From CAYXRK01 sp964467615 (GTDB lineage: Bacteria; Hydrogenedentota; Hydrogenedentia; Hydrogenedentales; GCA-2746185), in contig CAYXRK010000025.1 of assembly GCA_964467615.1 (NCBI GenBank), positions 1 to 35,424 of the forward strand: DNA of 35,424 bases, read 5' to 3'. Numbering within the stretch: position 1 is the stretch's first letter; every line of letters begins with the position of its first letter. This document shows, piece by piece, positions 1 through 8,125 of this stretch. The notes below the pieces were generated by a model, which was given only the letters and a program-made list of their open reading frames with translations, did not search any database and had not been told where the DNA came from. A program made the translations under genes and the position numbers.

Positions 1-27
1 GCAATGGTGTGTGCGATAGGGGTGCAT
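1..27 (-). CDS. Possible 5' end of a further gene (partial)
   Basis: Reading leftwards, an ATG at 27-25 opens nine codons (M-H-P-Y-R-T-H-H-C) that run off the window edge. GGAG lies four bases upstream, which is rather close for a ribosome binding site. It lies 158 bases after the lpxC/fabZ stop, on the same strand. lpxA often follows fabZ, but these residues do not look like a typical LpxA start. Nothing else in 28-185 looks coding, and there is no hairpin followed by a T run. This is a weak call. Confidence 0.2.
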
Positions 28-185
28 GCCTCTCCGTCCGGCGTTGTGAAAACGCGTGGCTCGCGGCCGCGCAGGGACCTGCAACGAAGTCCCGATACAA
101 AAAGTGCGCGCCTGGTTGAAGTTCCAGGGGCGCAAGAAACCATAGAATAGACGCTGGCCGGGCCTAAGTCAACGCTAGATCCGAG

Positions 186-1523
186 CTAAATTGTGTTTCC
201 GTTCGCGAGGCCTCTCTGCAACCCGAACAACATCTCGGCTTCGGTAACAATGTGCCCGTCCACTTTCGCAGTTGCGCGGACCCGGCATGCGTTCCGCCGC
301 AGGTGCAGCATTTCCGCCTCGAGCACGATCTGGTCGCCCGGCACAACGCGTTTGCGAAATTTCGCGTCCTTGATTCCCAGAAAATATGCTTGTTTGTTCG
401 GTACTTCCAGCCCCGGCGGAAACACCAACAGCGAACTGACCTGCGCCATCGCCTCGATGATCAGCACGCCCGGCATCACCGGATTTTTCGGCCAGTGGCC
501 CTGGAAAAACGGCTCGTTGATCGTGACGTTCTTTATGCCCTTGACGGTCTTGCCCGCGTCGAAATGAAGTATTCGGTCGACGAGCAGGAACGGGTAGCGG
601 TGCGGAAGCACACGCATGATGTAGTTCACGTCCAGGACCGGCTCCGGGCGGGGTTTCCCGATCCCTTCCAAGGTACCGCTCGTCGCGCCGCCGTTCATCA
701 GCGCCTTCTTGATTTGTTTCGAGAACTTAACGTGCATCGCGTGGCCAGACTTGACGCCGATCACGTGGCCCTTTATCGGCCTGCCGAGCAAGAAAAGATC
801 GCCGAGCAGATCCAGCACTTTGTGCCGCACGAACTCATCGGGATACCGCAATTCGTCGTTCAGGACGCCTTCGTCTCCAATGACGACCGCGTTCTCCATC
901 GTGCCCCCGCGAATCAGTCCCTGATCTTGAAGCATTTTTACTTCGCGCAGAAAACAAAACGTCCGTGCGGATGCGATCTCTTTTTCGAACGAATCCGGAG
1001 TAATCGTGAACGAAGCGTACTGCGTACCGACCGCGACATGGTCGTATGCGATCGTCATCGTAACGCGCAGTTCGTCCGCCGGCAGTACGCTGAGCGTTAC
1101 GTCGCCATTCCGGTAGTACACCGGTTCTTGCACCTTGATGTACTTCCTCGCCGCGCCTTGGTCCACAACCCCGGCCTTCTTCAGTGCGACCATGAACGGA
1201 AGCGCGCTCCCGTCCCCGACGGGCGTCTCGTTCGCATCAACTTCAATCGCGAGATTGTCGATACCCATTCCCACGACGGCGGCCAATACGTGCTCGACCG
1301 TGTGGACCTCGGCGCCGTTCATCCCGATAGTGGTCCCGCGCGAGACGTCAACCACGTGGTCCACGTCCGCCTGAATCGCCGGCCGCCCAGGGAGATCGAT
1401 TCGGTAAAAAGTGACCCCGCTGTTCTCGGGCGCGGGCTTGAACGTGATTGTCGTCAGGTTGCCGGTGTGTAGCCCTACGCCGGAAAATGAAACGGATTGA
1501 GCGATCGTGCGCTGTTTATCCAT
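186..1523 (-). CDS. lpxC/fabZ: Bifunctional UDP-3-O-acyl-N-acetylglucosamine deacetylase / 3-hydroxyacyl-ACP dehydratase (LpxC-FabZ fusion)
   Basis: A fused cytoplasmic enzyme of 445 residues. Residues 1 to about 275 are LpxC, the zinc deacetylase that commits UDP-acyl-GlcNAc to lipid A. Visible features are HTVEH (E77 catalytic, H78 zinc), H234 and D238 in HKVLDLLGD (zinc), and H261 in KSGH. After a short linker, residues from about 295 are FabZ: LPHRYPFLLVDRI, GHWPKNPVMPG with catalytic H343, and E357 in IIEAMAQ. FabZ makes the unsaturated acyl chains of fatty acid synthesis. An open frame extends upstream, but ATG at 1523 starts the LpxC homology and overlaps the lpxD stop by 8 bases, so the start is set there. 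The fusion is known from Bacteroidetes and some other diderms. It is the last gene of the operon in this window. Confidence 0.95.
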   Translation of the reverse strand: MDKQRTIAQSVSFSGVGLHTGNLTTITFKPAPENSGVTFYRIDLPGRPAIQADVDHVVDVSRGTTIGMNGAEVHTVEHVLAAVVGMGIDNLAIEVDANETPVGDGSALPFMVALKKAGVVDQGAARKYIKVQEPVYYRNGDVTLSVLPADELRVTMTIAYDHVAVGTQYASFTITPDSFEKEIASARTFCFLREVKMLQDQGLIRGGTMENAVVIGDEGVLNDELRYPDEFVRHKVLDLLGDLFLLGRPIKGHVIGVKSGHAMHVKFSKQIKKALMNGGATSGTLEGIGKPRPEPVLDVNYIMRVLPHRYPFLLVDRILHFDAGKTVKGIKNVTINEPFFQGHWPKNPVMPGVLIIEAMAQVSSLLVFPPGLEVPNKQAYFLGIKDAKFRKRVVPGDQIVLEAEMLHLRRNACRVRATAKVDGHIVTEAEMLFGLQRGLANGNTI

Positions 1524-2550
1524 CGTTCCGAGGTTCCAACTGCCGAATCCGTTCTTCCAGTTCTCGAATTCTGCGCAGGGCCCCTGGCAAGTGTTTCTGC
1601 GCTGCCAGAAACCGGCGCATCGTATGATGGTCCTCTGCCGGGAAACCCGACACGAGCGCGCCCGCGGGAATTGATTTGGTGACCCCGCTTCTCGCGGCGA
1701 TAGTGGCGCCATCGCCAATCTCGATGTGACCGGCAATACCGGTCAATCCGCCGATGGTGACGCGATTGCCTATCGTGGCGCTTCCGGCAATCGCGACGCC
1801 TCCGCTGATCGCGCAGTGTTCGCCGATCCGAACATTGTGGCCCACCTGCACCAGGTTGTCAATCTTTGTACCATTACCTATGACAGTTTCGCCGCACGTC
1901 GCGCGATCAATCGCGGTATTCGCGCCAATCTCTACGTCGTCGCCGACAATCACCGTCCCGACTTGGGGAATCTTGACTTGGCGTCCAGCCACCGGCGCGA
2001 ATCCGAACCCGTCGGAGCCCAAGGTCGCATTGCCATGAATGATGCATCGGTCGCCGATTCGTACCCGGTCACGCACCACTACGTTGGGGTAGAGCACGGT
2101 GTCGGCCCCGATGTGTACGCCGCGGCCAATGTATACGCCGGAGTAAAGCACCGCGCGATCACCGATGACCGCGTCGTCCTCGATGCGTACGAGCGCGTCA
2201 ATACCCGCGTCGGCGCCGATAGCCGCCCTGTCGGAGATGATCGCCCCGGGATGAATACCCCGCGGGTGCAGCCGTGTTTCCAATTCCAAGCGCGAGAGAA
2301 CCACCACGAACGCGCGGTAGGGGTCGTCAACCTGAATCAGCGGCCGATCCGAACCCGTACACCCCCGCTCGACCAAAATCGCCGCGGCCCGCGTTGTCGC
2401 GAGGTGCTTCAGATACTTGGCGCTGCCGATGAACGAAATGTCGCCGTTGGCGGCCTCTCGGATTCCGTTGACCCCGGTGATGCGGACGGCATCATTGCCG
2501 ACCACCACGCCGTCAACCAGGCGCGCTATTTCGGCTACCGTTAGGTCCAT
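1516..2550 (-). CDS. lpxD: UDP-3-O-acylglucosamine N-acyltransferase LpxD
   Basis: LpxD adds the second hydroxyacyl chain from acyl-ACP to UDP-3-O-acyl-glucosamine, the step after LpxC in lipid A synthesis. The 344-residue protein has the usual N-terminal uridine-binding domain (1 to about 100). A left-handed beta-helix of hexapeptide repeats follows (about 100-310; IGDRAV, IGRGVH, IGDRCI and so on). The C-terminal helix (RRIRELEERIRQLE) is a short coiled coil. The probable catalytic histidine is H238 in NLVQVGHN. The start has a strong ribosome binding site, GGAGGTGAG directly before ATG. The stop overlaps the start of lpxC/fabZ by 8 bases, so the two are likely translationally coupled. Length matches the family. 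Confidence 0.95.
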   Translation of the reverse strand: MDLTVAEIARLVDGVVVGNDAVRITGVNGIREAANGDISFIGSAKYLKHLATTRAAAILVERGCTGSDRPLIQVDDPYRAFVVVLSRLELETRLHPRGIHPGAIISDRAAIGADAGIDALVRIEDDAVIGDRAVLYSGVYIGRGVHIGADTVLYPNVVVRDRVRIGDRCIIHGNATLGSDGFGFAPVAGRQVKIPQVGTVIVGDDVEIGANTAIDRATCGETVIGNGTKIDNLVQVGHNVRIGEHCAISGGVAIAGSATIGNRVTIGGLTGIAGHIEIGDGATIAARSGVTKSIPAGALVSGFPAEDHHTMRRFLAAQKHLPGALRRIRELEERIRQLEPRNDG

Positions 2551-2595
2551 CTCACCTCCCTCTGGGCGCTTCGCGCGATGCGCCGCAAAAAGGTG

Positions 2596-3156
2596 TTAGG
2601 ACTTTTTATTACTCGCGTTGAGGTGATCAATCACGCGCTGGGTCATGTTCAGCGTCGTGCTGTAGTACAACACGCTGCTCGACCTGCCGCTCTCCCCGCT
2701 ATCGAATATCAAATGGTAGTTGCCCTGCGCCCCGACTTCGCTTACCGCTTTGCGAATGTCCTCAAACAATTCCTCGATGAGGCGGCGTTCCTTGCGATCA
2801 ATCTCTTGCTGAAGCCGCTTGAAGTCCGCCTGGTAGACGCCGTAGTCCGCCTCGATTTGTTCCTCAAGCTTGGTCCGCTCGTCTTCCGGCATCGTTTCCT
2901 TGCGCTTGTCGTAGTCGCCCTTGGCCTTTTCGATCTTGGCTGAAAGCACGTCGATGTCCTTCTGCCGCGTGTCCTTCTCGGTCTCGAGGGTCTTGTATTC
3001 CGCCTTTTGCTTCTCGTAGCTATCGAATACTTCCTTCAGGTTCACGACCCCAATCTTGTACGCGCCACCCGCGGGCTCGTCTTGCCCGTACCCGGTACCG
3101 ACGCTCAACGCCACAAGGACCGCGGCGAACACCGCCGCACGAATTGCTGAATTCAT
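2596..3156 (-). CDS. skp: Periplasmic chaperone Skp/OmpH
   Basis: A 186-residue exported protein with an N-terminal signal peptide (hydrophobic stretch to about residue 24, ending GYG/Q). A mature start YKIGVVNLKEVF matches the beta strand that opens Skp/OmpH proteins. Residues about 50-140 form a highly charged, helical, coiled-coil region, as expected for the tentacle arms. Skp holds unfolded outer-membrane proteins in the periplasm on their way to BamA. It sits between bamA and lpxD, the classic order in diderms. It has its own AAGGA site eight bases before the ATG. Length is slightly longer than the E. coli protein. Confidence 0.9.
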   Translation of the reverse strand: MNSAIRAAVFAAVLVALSVGTGYGQDEPAGGAYKIGVVNLKEVFDSYEKQKAEYKTLETEKDTRQKDIDVLSAKIEKAKGDYDKRKETMPEDERTKLEEQIEADYGVYQADFKRLQQEIDRKERRLIEELFEDIRKAVSEVGAQGNYHLIFDSGESGRSSSVLYYSTTLNMTQRVIDHLNASNKKS

Positions 3157-3193
3157 CTCGGATTCCTTCTACTGGGACAGTAAATTAGGGGGT

Positions 3194-3211
3194 CCCCGCC
3201 GCTCTGCGGGG
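3194..3211. other. Stem-loop between bamA and skp
   Basis: CCCCGC and GCGGGG form a perfect 6-base stem with a 6-base loop, in the 178-base gap between the bamA stop and the skp start. No T run follows on the minus strand, so it is not a convincing terminator. It could be a processing or mRNA-stability element that sets different levels of bamA and skp. The rest of the gap shows no coding potential. Confidence 0.4.
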
Positions 3212-3334
3212 CGTTTAGGCCCTGGCATGCCGCCCAATCCCCAAAATTCCGGCGACAAAACCAGTATAACATCGGGCCGGAAGTCGGGCAAAGACGAATC
3301 GCCACCATCAAGACAGGGCACCGGATCACTAGCG

Positions 3335-5650
3335 CTAGAAACGGAACCCCGTGGAAAAGTGAAGGCGTCCGCTGCCCTGATCTTCGTCCGCATTGAGCGG
3401 GAAACCGTAGTCGATCCGCACGGGCCCCAGCCGCGGCACATTGAATCCGACACCAAGCCCAACGCTGTATTTAATGTCGCCGAAATCGAAATCGTCGACT
3501 GTCTTCCACACCGTCCCCGCGTCGGCAAATCCATAAAGCCGCATGATGCTCGTGGTGATGTATTTGAGTTCAACATTACCGACCCACATCAACTCGCCGC
3601 CGATGCGTTGCTTATCGCCGAACGAAAAAATGCCCGAACGGACTTCCGGTCCGACGTCGCGCGTATCGAATCCGCGAATCGTCGACATGCCGCCCGCGTA
3701 GAAGCGGTCGTTCAGCGGCACCAATTCCTTGTCCCCATACGTCCACGCCGCCCCTTCTCGGGTCCGAAGCGAGAGAATCCACTTCTTGTTCTCATCCAGC
3801 TTCCAATACCAACTCGAATCGTGGGTGAGTTTGACGAAGTCGTTGTCCCCGCCCAAGCCCGCGGCTTCCATCATAATATCGTGCGTCGAGCCGGACGACG
3901 GATCCCGATAGCTGTCGACGGTGTTGCGGTTGAAACCCCACGCGTTCGCGATCGTCGTTCCCGGATCGCGCAGCTCGCGAAGGTCTTTGCTCAGAAAAAA
4001 ATTGCCGAATCCCGAGACGCTAAAGTCGTTATACCGCAGCGACGTCCGCGCGGTGTTGTAGGGTGAGAGCGCTTTCGCGAAGCGCAATTGCAGCCCTTGC
4101 GTCTGCTGATCAAACCTTGTGCCGCCCCGTGCGTCGACTTGTTCGTCGAACACGTCGAATCCGAACGACAACGGATATCCAAGAAATTGCGGATCCGTGA
4201 AACTTAGGCTGTAGTCCGTACGCACTTGGCCAATGTTGAAGCGCGTCGAGAACTGCTGTCCGCCGCCTTGGAACGTCGGCCAATTCGTAATGTCGAAATT
4301 GTTCAGCTTGAACTCGATAAATCCGCCGAGACCTTCTGTCGAGCTTACCCCCGCGCCAAAATTGAAGTTTCCCGTGTCCCCTTCGTCCACGTCCACGAGT
4401 AGGTCCGCAAACCGTTCGTCCGTCGGATCGTTCTCCAAGGTCACGCGCACTTCGTCGAAATATTCCGTAGACTCGAGCTGCCGTTGGCTTGCGCGAAGGA
4501 GGTTTCCGTCGTAGCGGTCGCCGGGTTGCAGCAGCAGCATGCGCCGAATGACCTCGTCTTTCGTCACGTTGTTGCCGGTGATCTTAATGTCCCGAATATA
4601 CTTGAGTTGGCCTTCCTCCACATTCTGGATCACCGTCGTCGACTTGTCTTCACGATTCAGCGTCACCTGCGGCGTCACCTTCGCGTCCACGTACCCGCTA
4701 TCGCGATACCCCGACTGCAGCGTCTCGGCATCTTCTTCGACCTGGCTCCGATTGTGGATTTCCCCGGTCTCCGACTTGGCCGTCTGGAGCAACTCGTCCG
4801 AGTCGAACACGGCGTTGTTCGCCACGTCCAATTCCTTGACGCGGTACTCTGGGCCTTCGGCGACCGTCACGTCGATCCCCAGTTTTTTCCCGTTCTTCGT
4901 ATACGACAATTCGGTATCGGTCACCTGCGCTTCGAGCCGCCCGTAGTCCCCGAATTTTTCGGAAACGACCTTCAGATCCTCTTCAAACTGTTTCTCGTCA
5001 TACTTCCCGCCGATAAACCATCGCTTCCGCTTCGTCTTCATCTCCTTGCGCAGCTTCTTGTCGCTCAGCACCGTATTGCCCGCGAACTCGATCCGGGCCA
5101 CCTTTGCCTTCCTCGCTTCGTCGATTGTGTACGTCACGCGCATGCGCGAATTCGAGAGTTCCTCGGCGACGATGTCCACCGTCGCGTTCAAGAATCCCTT
5201 GGATCGGTACAGCGTCAGAACGTTCTCTCGCTCTGCCTCATAGCCGTCCGGAGCGAACGCATCGCCCTCCTTCCACCCGAGGCGCGAACGGACTTCGCGA
5301 TCCTTGATCTTCTTGTTCCCGGCGATGCGCAGTTCCTGGATGAACTGCTTCTCCTCGAAGATGTACTTCAGCACCAGCCCCGCCGCGCTCTCCACCACGT
5401 CCGCCTTGATGGTCGAGAAGAACTTCAGGTCGTAGAGGCGGCGAAGATCACGGGACACGGCCCGAGGGTTCATGGGCTGCCCGACCTGCACCTCGAGCTG
5501 GGATCGAATGAGCGAATCGCTGACGCGCTCCAACCCCTCCAGTTCGATCGAAGCCACCGGACGGGCGTCTTGCTCCTGCCCCCAGGACGCAAGACACAGA
5601 ACAAACGCCAGCGAGACGAGTACGCCTCGTCGGGCCGTTGAAAATTTCAA
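3335..5650 (-). CDS. bamA: Outer-membrane protein assembly factor BamA
   Basis: BamA is the central Omp85 barrel that folds and inserts outer-membrane proteins. The 771-residue protein has a signal peptide (first ~24 residues, ending ASWGQ). About five POTRA repeats follow to roughly residue 425, then a 16-strand-type barrel. The conserved loop-6 motif appears as IRGF near residue 660 (VRGF in most homologues). The chain ends in Phe, as expected of an outer-membrane barrel signal. Its ATG overlaps the clpC stop in an ATGA arrangement, so bamA is read directly after a cytoplasmic protease ATPase, which is unusual. skp, lpxD and lpxC/fabZ follow. Length is normal for the family (E. coli about 810). 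Confidence 0.96.
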   Translation of the reverse strand: MKFSTARRGVLVSLAFVLCLASWGQEQDARPVASIELEGLERVSDSLIRSQLEVQVGQPMNPRAVSRDLRRLYDLKFFSTIKADVVESAAGLVLKYIFEEKQFIQELRIAGNKKIKDREVRSRLGWKEGDAFAPDGYEAERENVLTLYRSKGFLNATVDIVAEELSNSRMRVTYTIDEARKAKVARIEFAGNTVLSDKKLRKEMKTKRKRWFIGGKYDEKQFEEDLKVVSEKFGDYGRLEAQVTDTELSYTKNGKKLGIDVTVAEGPEYRVKELDVANNAVFDSDELLQTAKSETGEIHNRSQVEEDAETLQSGYRDSGYVDAKVTPQVTLNREDKSTTVIQNVEEGQLKYIRDIKITGNNVTKDEVIRRMLLLQPGDRYDGNLLRASQRQLESTEYFDEVRVTLENDPTDERFADLLVDVDEGDTGNFNFGAGVSSTEGLGGFIEFKLNNFDITNWPTFQGGGQQFSTRFNIGQVRTDYSLSFTDPQFLGYPLSFGFDVFDEQVDARGGTRFDQQTQGLQLRFAKALSPYNTARTSLRYNDFSVSGFGNFFLSKDLRELRDPGTTIANAWGFNRNTVDSYRDPSSGSTHDIMMEAAGLGGDNDFVKLTHDSSWYWKLDENKKWILSLRTREGAAWTYGDKELVPLNDRFYAGGMSTIRGFDTRDVGPEVRSGIFSFGDKQRIGGELMWVGNVELKYITTSIMRLYGFADAGTVWKTVDDFDFGDIKYSVGLGVGFNVPRLGPVRIDYGFPLNADEDQGSGRLHFSTGFRF

Positions 5651-8103
5651 GCAGTCACACCTTCCGCAACTGAGACCTCGGGCTCGAAGTACAGTTTCTC
5701 GAGCGCTGCCGATGCCCCCGCAATTACTCGCGTCCCTGGCTCGAAGGCCCCCTGAAGCATCAACTCCGACAAGGGGTCTTCCACGTACTGCTGCACCGCG
5801 CGCCGCAACGGACGCGCGCCGTATTCGTCGCTGCTCCCCTTCGAGATCAAGAAGTTCTTCGCCTCATCGGTAAGGACCAACTCAATCTCTTTGGCGCTCA
5901 GGCGTTTTATCACCTCTCGAACTTGAATGTCAACGATGGTCAACATCTGTTCGTGCATAAGTCGTTTGAACACAAGGACTTCATCAATTCGGTTCAAAAA
6001 CTCCGGATTGAATATCTTCTTCGCTTCGTCCATCACCCGATCGCGCATCGCCCCGTACTGGTCTTCCGCAGTGTCCTTTTGGAACCCGAGCGTCACGTTT
6101 TTCCCGATTCGACGCGCACCCGCGTTGCTCGTCATCACGATAACGGCGTTCTTGAAGTCGATTTTCCGGCCCGTCGAATCCGTCATCTGACCTTCTTCCA
6201 GAATCTGCAGCAAAATGTTGAAAACATCCGGATGCGCCTTCTCGATTTCGTCGAACAACACCACCGAATAGGGCCGACGGCGCACGCGCTCGGTCAACTG
6301 ACCGCCTTCGTTGTAGCCCACGTAGCCCGGAGGCGCCCCCGTAAGCCGCGACACCGCGAACTTCTCCATGTACTCCGACATGTCAATCGTTATCAGCGAC
6401 TCCTCGCTGCCGAACAGAAATAAAGCCAGCTTCTGGGCAAGCAGGGTCTTGCCGACGCCCGTCGGCCCGAGAAACAAAAACGATCCGACCGGCCGCTTCG
6501 TGCTCTTTAGTCCCGCGCGCGAACGCTGAATCGCGCGAGTAATCGCGTCCACCGCGTCCGTCTGGCCGACGATGTGCTCCCGCAGCTCTTCGCGCATGCG
6601 CAGCAACCGCTGCGATTCCTTTTCCTCCAGTTTCGTCAGCGGTATGCCCGTCCACTTGGATACGATGTACGCGATGTCGTCCTCGGTGACGATGGTTTCC
6701 GCCGAATCGCGCTTGCGCTCCCAATCGCGCTTGCGTTCGTCGAGCTTCGCGATGAGCATCTTCTCCTTGTCGCGCAAGCCGGCGGCCTTCTCGTACTCCT
6801 GTCCGCGAATCGCCGATTCCTTCTCCTGCGTGACCCTCGCGATATCGTGCTCGATTTCCTTTAGCTCTGCTGGCCGCGTCGTAATTTTCAACCGCGCCCG
6901 GCTCCCGGCTTCGTCAATTACGTCTACCGCCTTGTCCGGCAAAAAACGGTCCGTGATGTATTGGTTCGACAGTTTCGCCGCGGCCGCCACCGCCTCGTCC
7001 GCAAACTTCACACGGTGATGCGCCTCATACTTGTCGCGCAGGCCCTTAATAATCTCCACCGTCTGGTCCACGCTCGGCGCCTCGACGATGATCGTCTGAA
7101 AACGCCGGGCCAGCGCCGCGTCCTTCTCAATGTACTTGCGGTACTCGTCCATCGTCGTCGCGCCGATGCACTGCAATTCGCCGCGCGCCAAGGACGGCTT
7201 TAGCATGTTCGCGGCATCGACTGCCCCTTCTGCGGCCCCTGCCCCCACGATCGTGTGAAGCTCGTCGATAAACAAAATGATATTATCGGCGCGCCGAATT
7301 TCTTTCATCACGGACTTGAGCCGTTCTTCAAATTGGCCGCGATACTTCGTCCCGGCGACTACTCCCGCCAGATCCAGCGTCAACACGCGCCGGCCCAGCA
7401 GTAAGTCCGGCACGTCGCCTGCGACAATTGCTTGGGCCAGGCCCTCGACAATCGCCGTCTTTCCGACGCCCGCCTCGCCAATCAATACCGGATTGTTCTT
7501 CGTCCGGCGGCTCAGTATTTGAATGACGCGTTCGATCTCGCCCTCGCGTCCAATCACCGGATCCAGTTTGTTCTCTCTCGCCAGCACCGTCAGGTCGCGT
7601 CCGAATGTATCCAGCGCGGGGGTCTGCGACTTTTTACCGCCCGCCGCCTGTTGGCCGCCGCGCCCTTGGTCGCCCAGCAACCGGATGATCTCGGCCTGCA
7701 CGCGGCCCAGGTCTATCTTCATGTCCTGCAGGACCTTCGCCGCGATGCCCTCACCTTCCTTAATCAGGCCGAGCAAAATATGTTCCGTACCGATGTAGCT
7801 GTGGTTGAACCGTCGCGCCTCCTCGACCGCCAACTCGAGCACCTTCTTTGCTCGCGGCGTAAATGCGATGTCGTCGCCGGACACCGTCGCCGTCCCGCGT
7901 TGGCACTGCTGCTCGATCTCCAACGCGAGCGCTTCGATGTCAACGCCCAAATTCTCGAGCGCGCGCGCCGCAATGCCTTCAGGTTCCCGGCACAACCCAA
8001 GCAGGATGTGTTCCGTTCGGACGTATTCGCTGCTGAGCCGGGTCGCTTCTTCGCGCGCGGCGCTTACGACCTGCTTGGCGCGTTCCGTAAATCGTTCCCA
8101 CAT
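5647..8103 (-). CDS. clpC: ATP-dependent Clp protease ATPase subunit ClpC
   Basis: An 818-residue Hsp100 unfoldase that feeds substrates to ClpP. Residues 1 to about 145 hold two Clp-N repeats, each with TEHILLGL; E31 and E107 correspond to the glutamates that bind phosphoarginine in B. subtilis ClpC. The first AAA module has Walker A GEAGVGKT (209-216) and Walker B ILFIDE (276-281). A UVR-containing middle domain (about 415-470) marks ClpC rather than ClpA. The second module has GPTGVGKT (546-553) and VVLFDEIEKAH. An LGF tripeptide near 672 fits the ClpP-binding loop, so it probably works with ClpP encoded elsewhere. It lies between the mcsB-like gene (22 bases upstream) and bamA (4-base overlap). 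AAGGA lies ten bases before the ATG. Confidence 0.96.
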   Translation of the reverse strand: MWERFTERAKQVVSAAREEATRLSSEYVRTEHILLGLCREPEGIAARALENLGVDIEALALEIEQQCQRGTATVSGDDIAFTPRAKKVLELAVEEARRFNHSYIGTEHILLGLIKEGEGIAAKVLQDMKIDLGRVQAEIIRLLGDQGRGGQQAAGGKKSQTPALDTFGRDLTVLARENKLDPVIGREGEIERVIQILSRRTKNNPVLIGEAGVGKTAIVEGLAQAIVAGDVPDLLLGRRVLTLDLAGVVAGTKYRGQFEERLKSVMKEIRRADNIILFIDELHTIVGAGAAEGAVDAANMLKPSLARGELQCIGATTMDEYRKYIEKDAALARRFQTIIVEAPSVDQTVEIIKGLRDKYEAHHRVKFADEAVAAAAKLSNQYITDRFLPDKAVDVIDEAGSRARLKITTRPAELKEIEHDIARVTQEKESAIRGQEYEKAAGLRDKEKMLIAKLDERKRDWERKRDSAETIVTEDDIAYIVSKWTGIPLTKLEEKESQRLLRMREELREHIVGQTDAVDAITRAIQRSRAGLKSTKRPVGSFLFLGPTGVGKTLLAQKLALFLFGSEESLITIDMSEYMEKFAVSRLTGAPPGYVGYNEGGQLTERVRRRPYSVVLFDEIEKAHPDVFNILLQILEEGQMTDSTGRKIDFKNAVIVMTSNAGARRIGKNVTLGFQKDTAEDQYGAMRDRVMDEAKKIFNPEFLNRIDEVLVFKRLMHEQMLTIVDIQVREVIKRLSAKEIELVLTDEAKNFLISKGSSDEYGARPLRRAVQQYVEDPLSELMLQGAFEPGTRVIAGASAALEKLYFEPEVSVAEGVTA

Positions 8104-8125
8104 GACAGTAATTTCCTTTTACGCG

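Noticed and set aside
252..1472. Long plus-strand open frame (406 codons)
   Set aside because: Antisense to lpxC/fabZ; its Arg- and His-rich translation is a codon shadow of the GC-rich gene.
3194..3211. Rho-independent terminator between bamA and skp
   Set aside because: Good stem, but no T run on the transcribed strand; kept only as a stem-loop.
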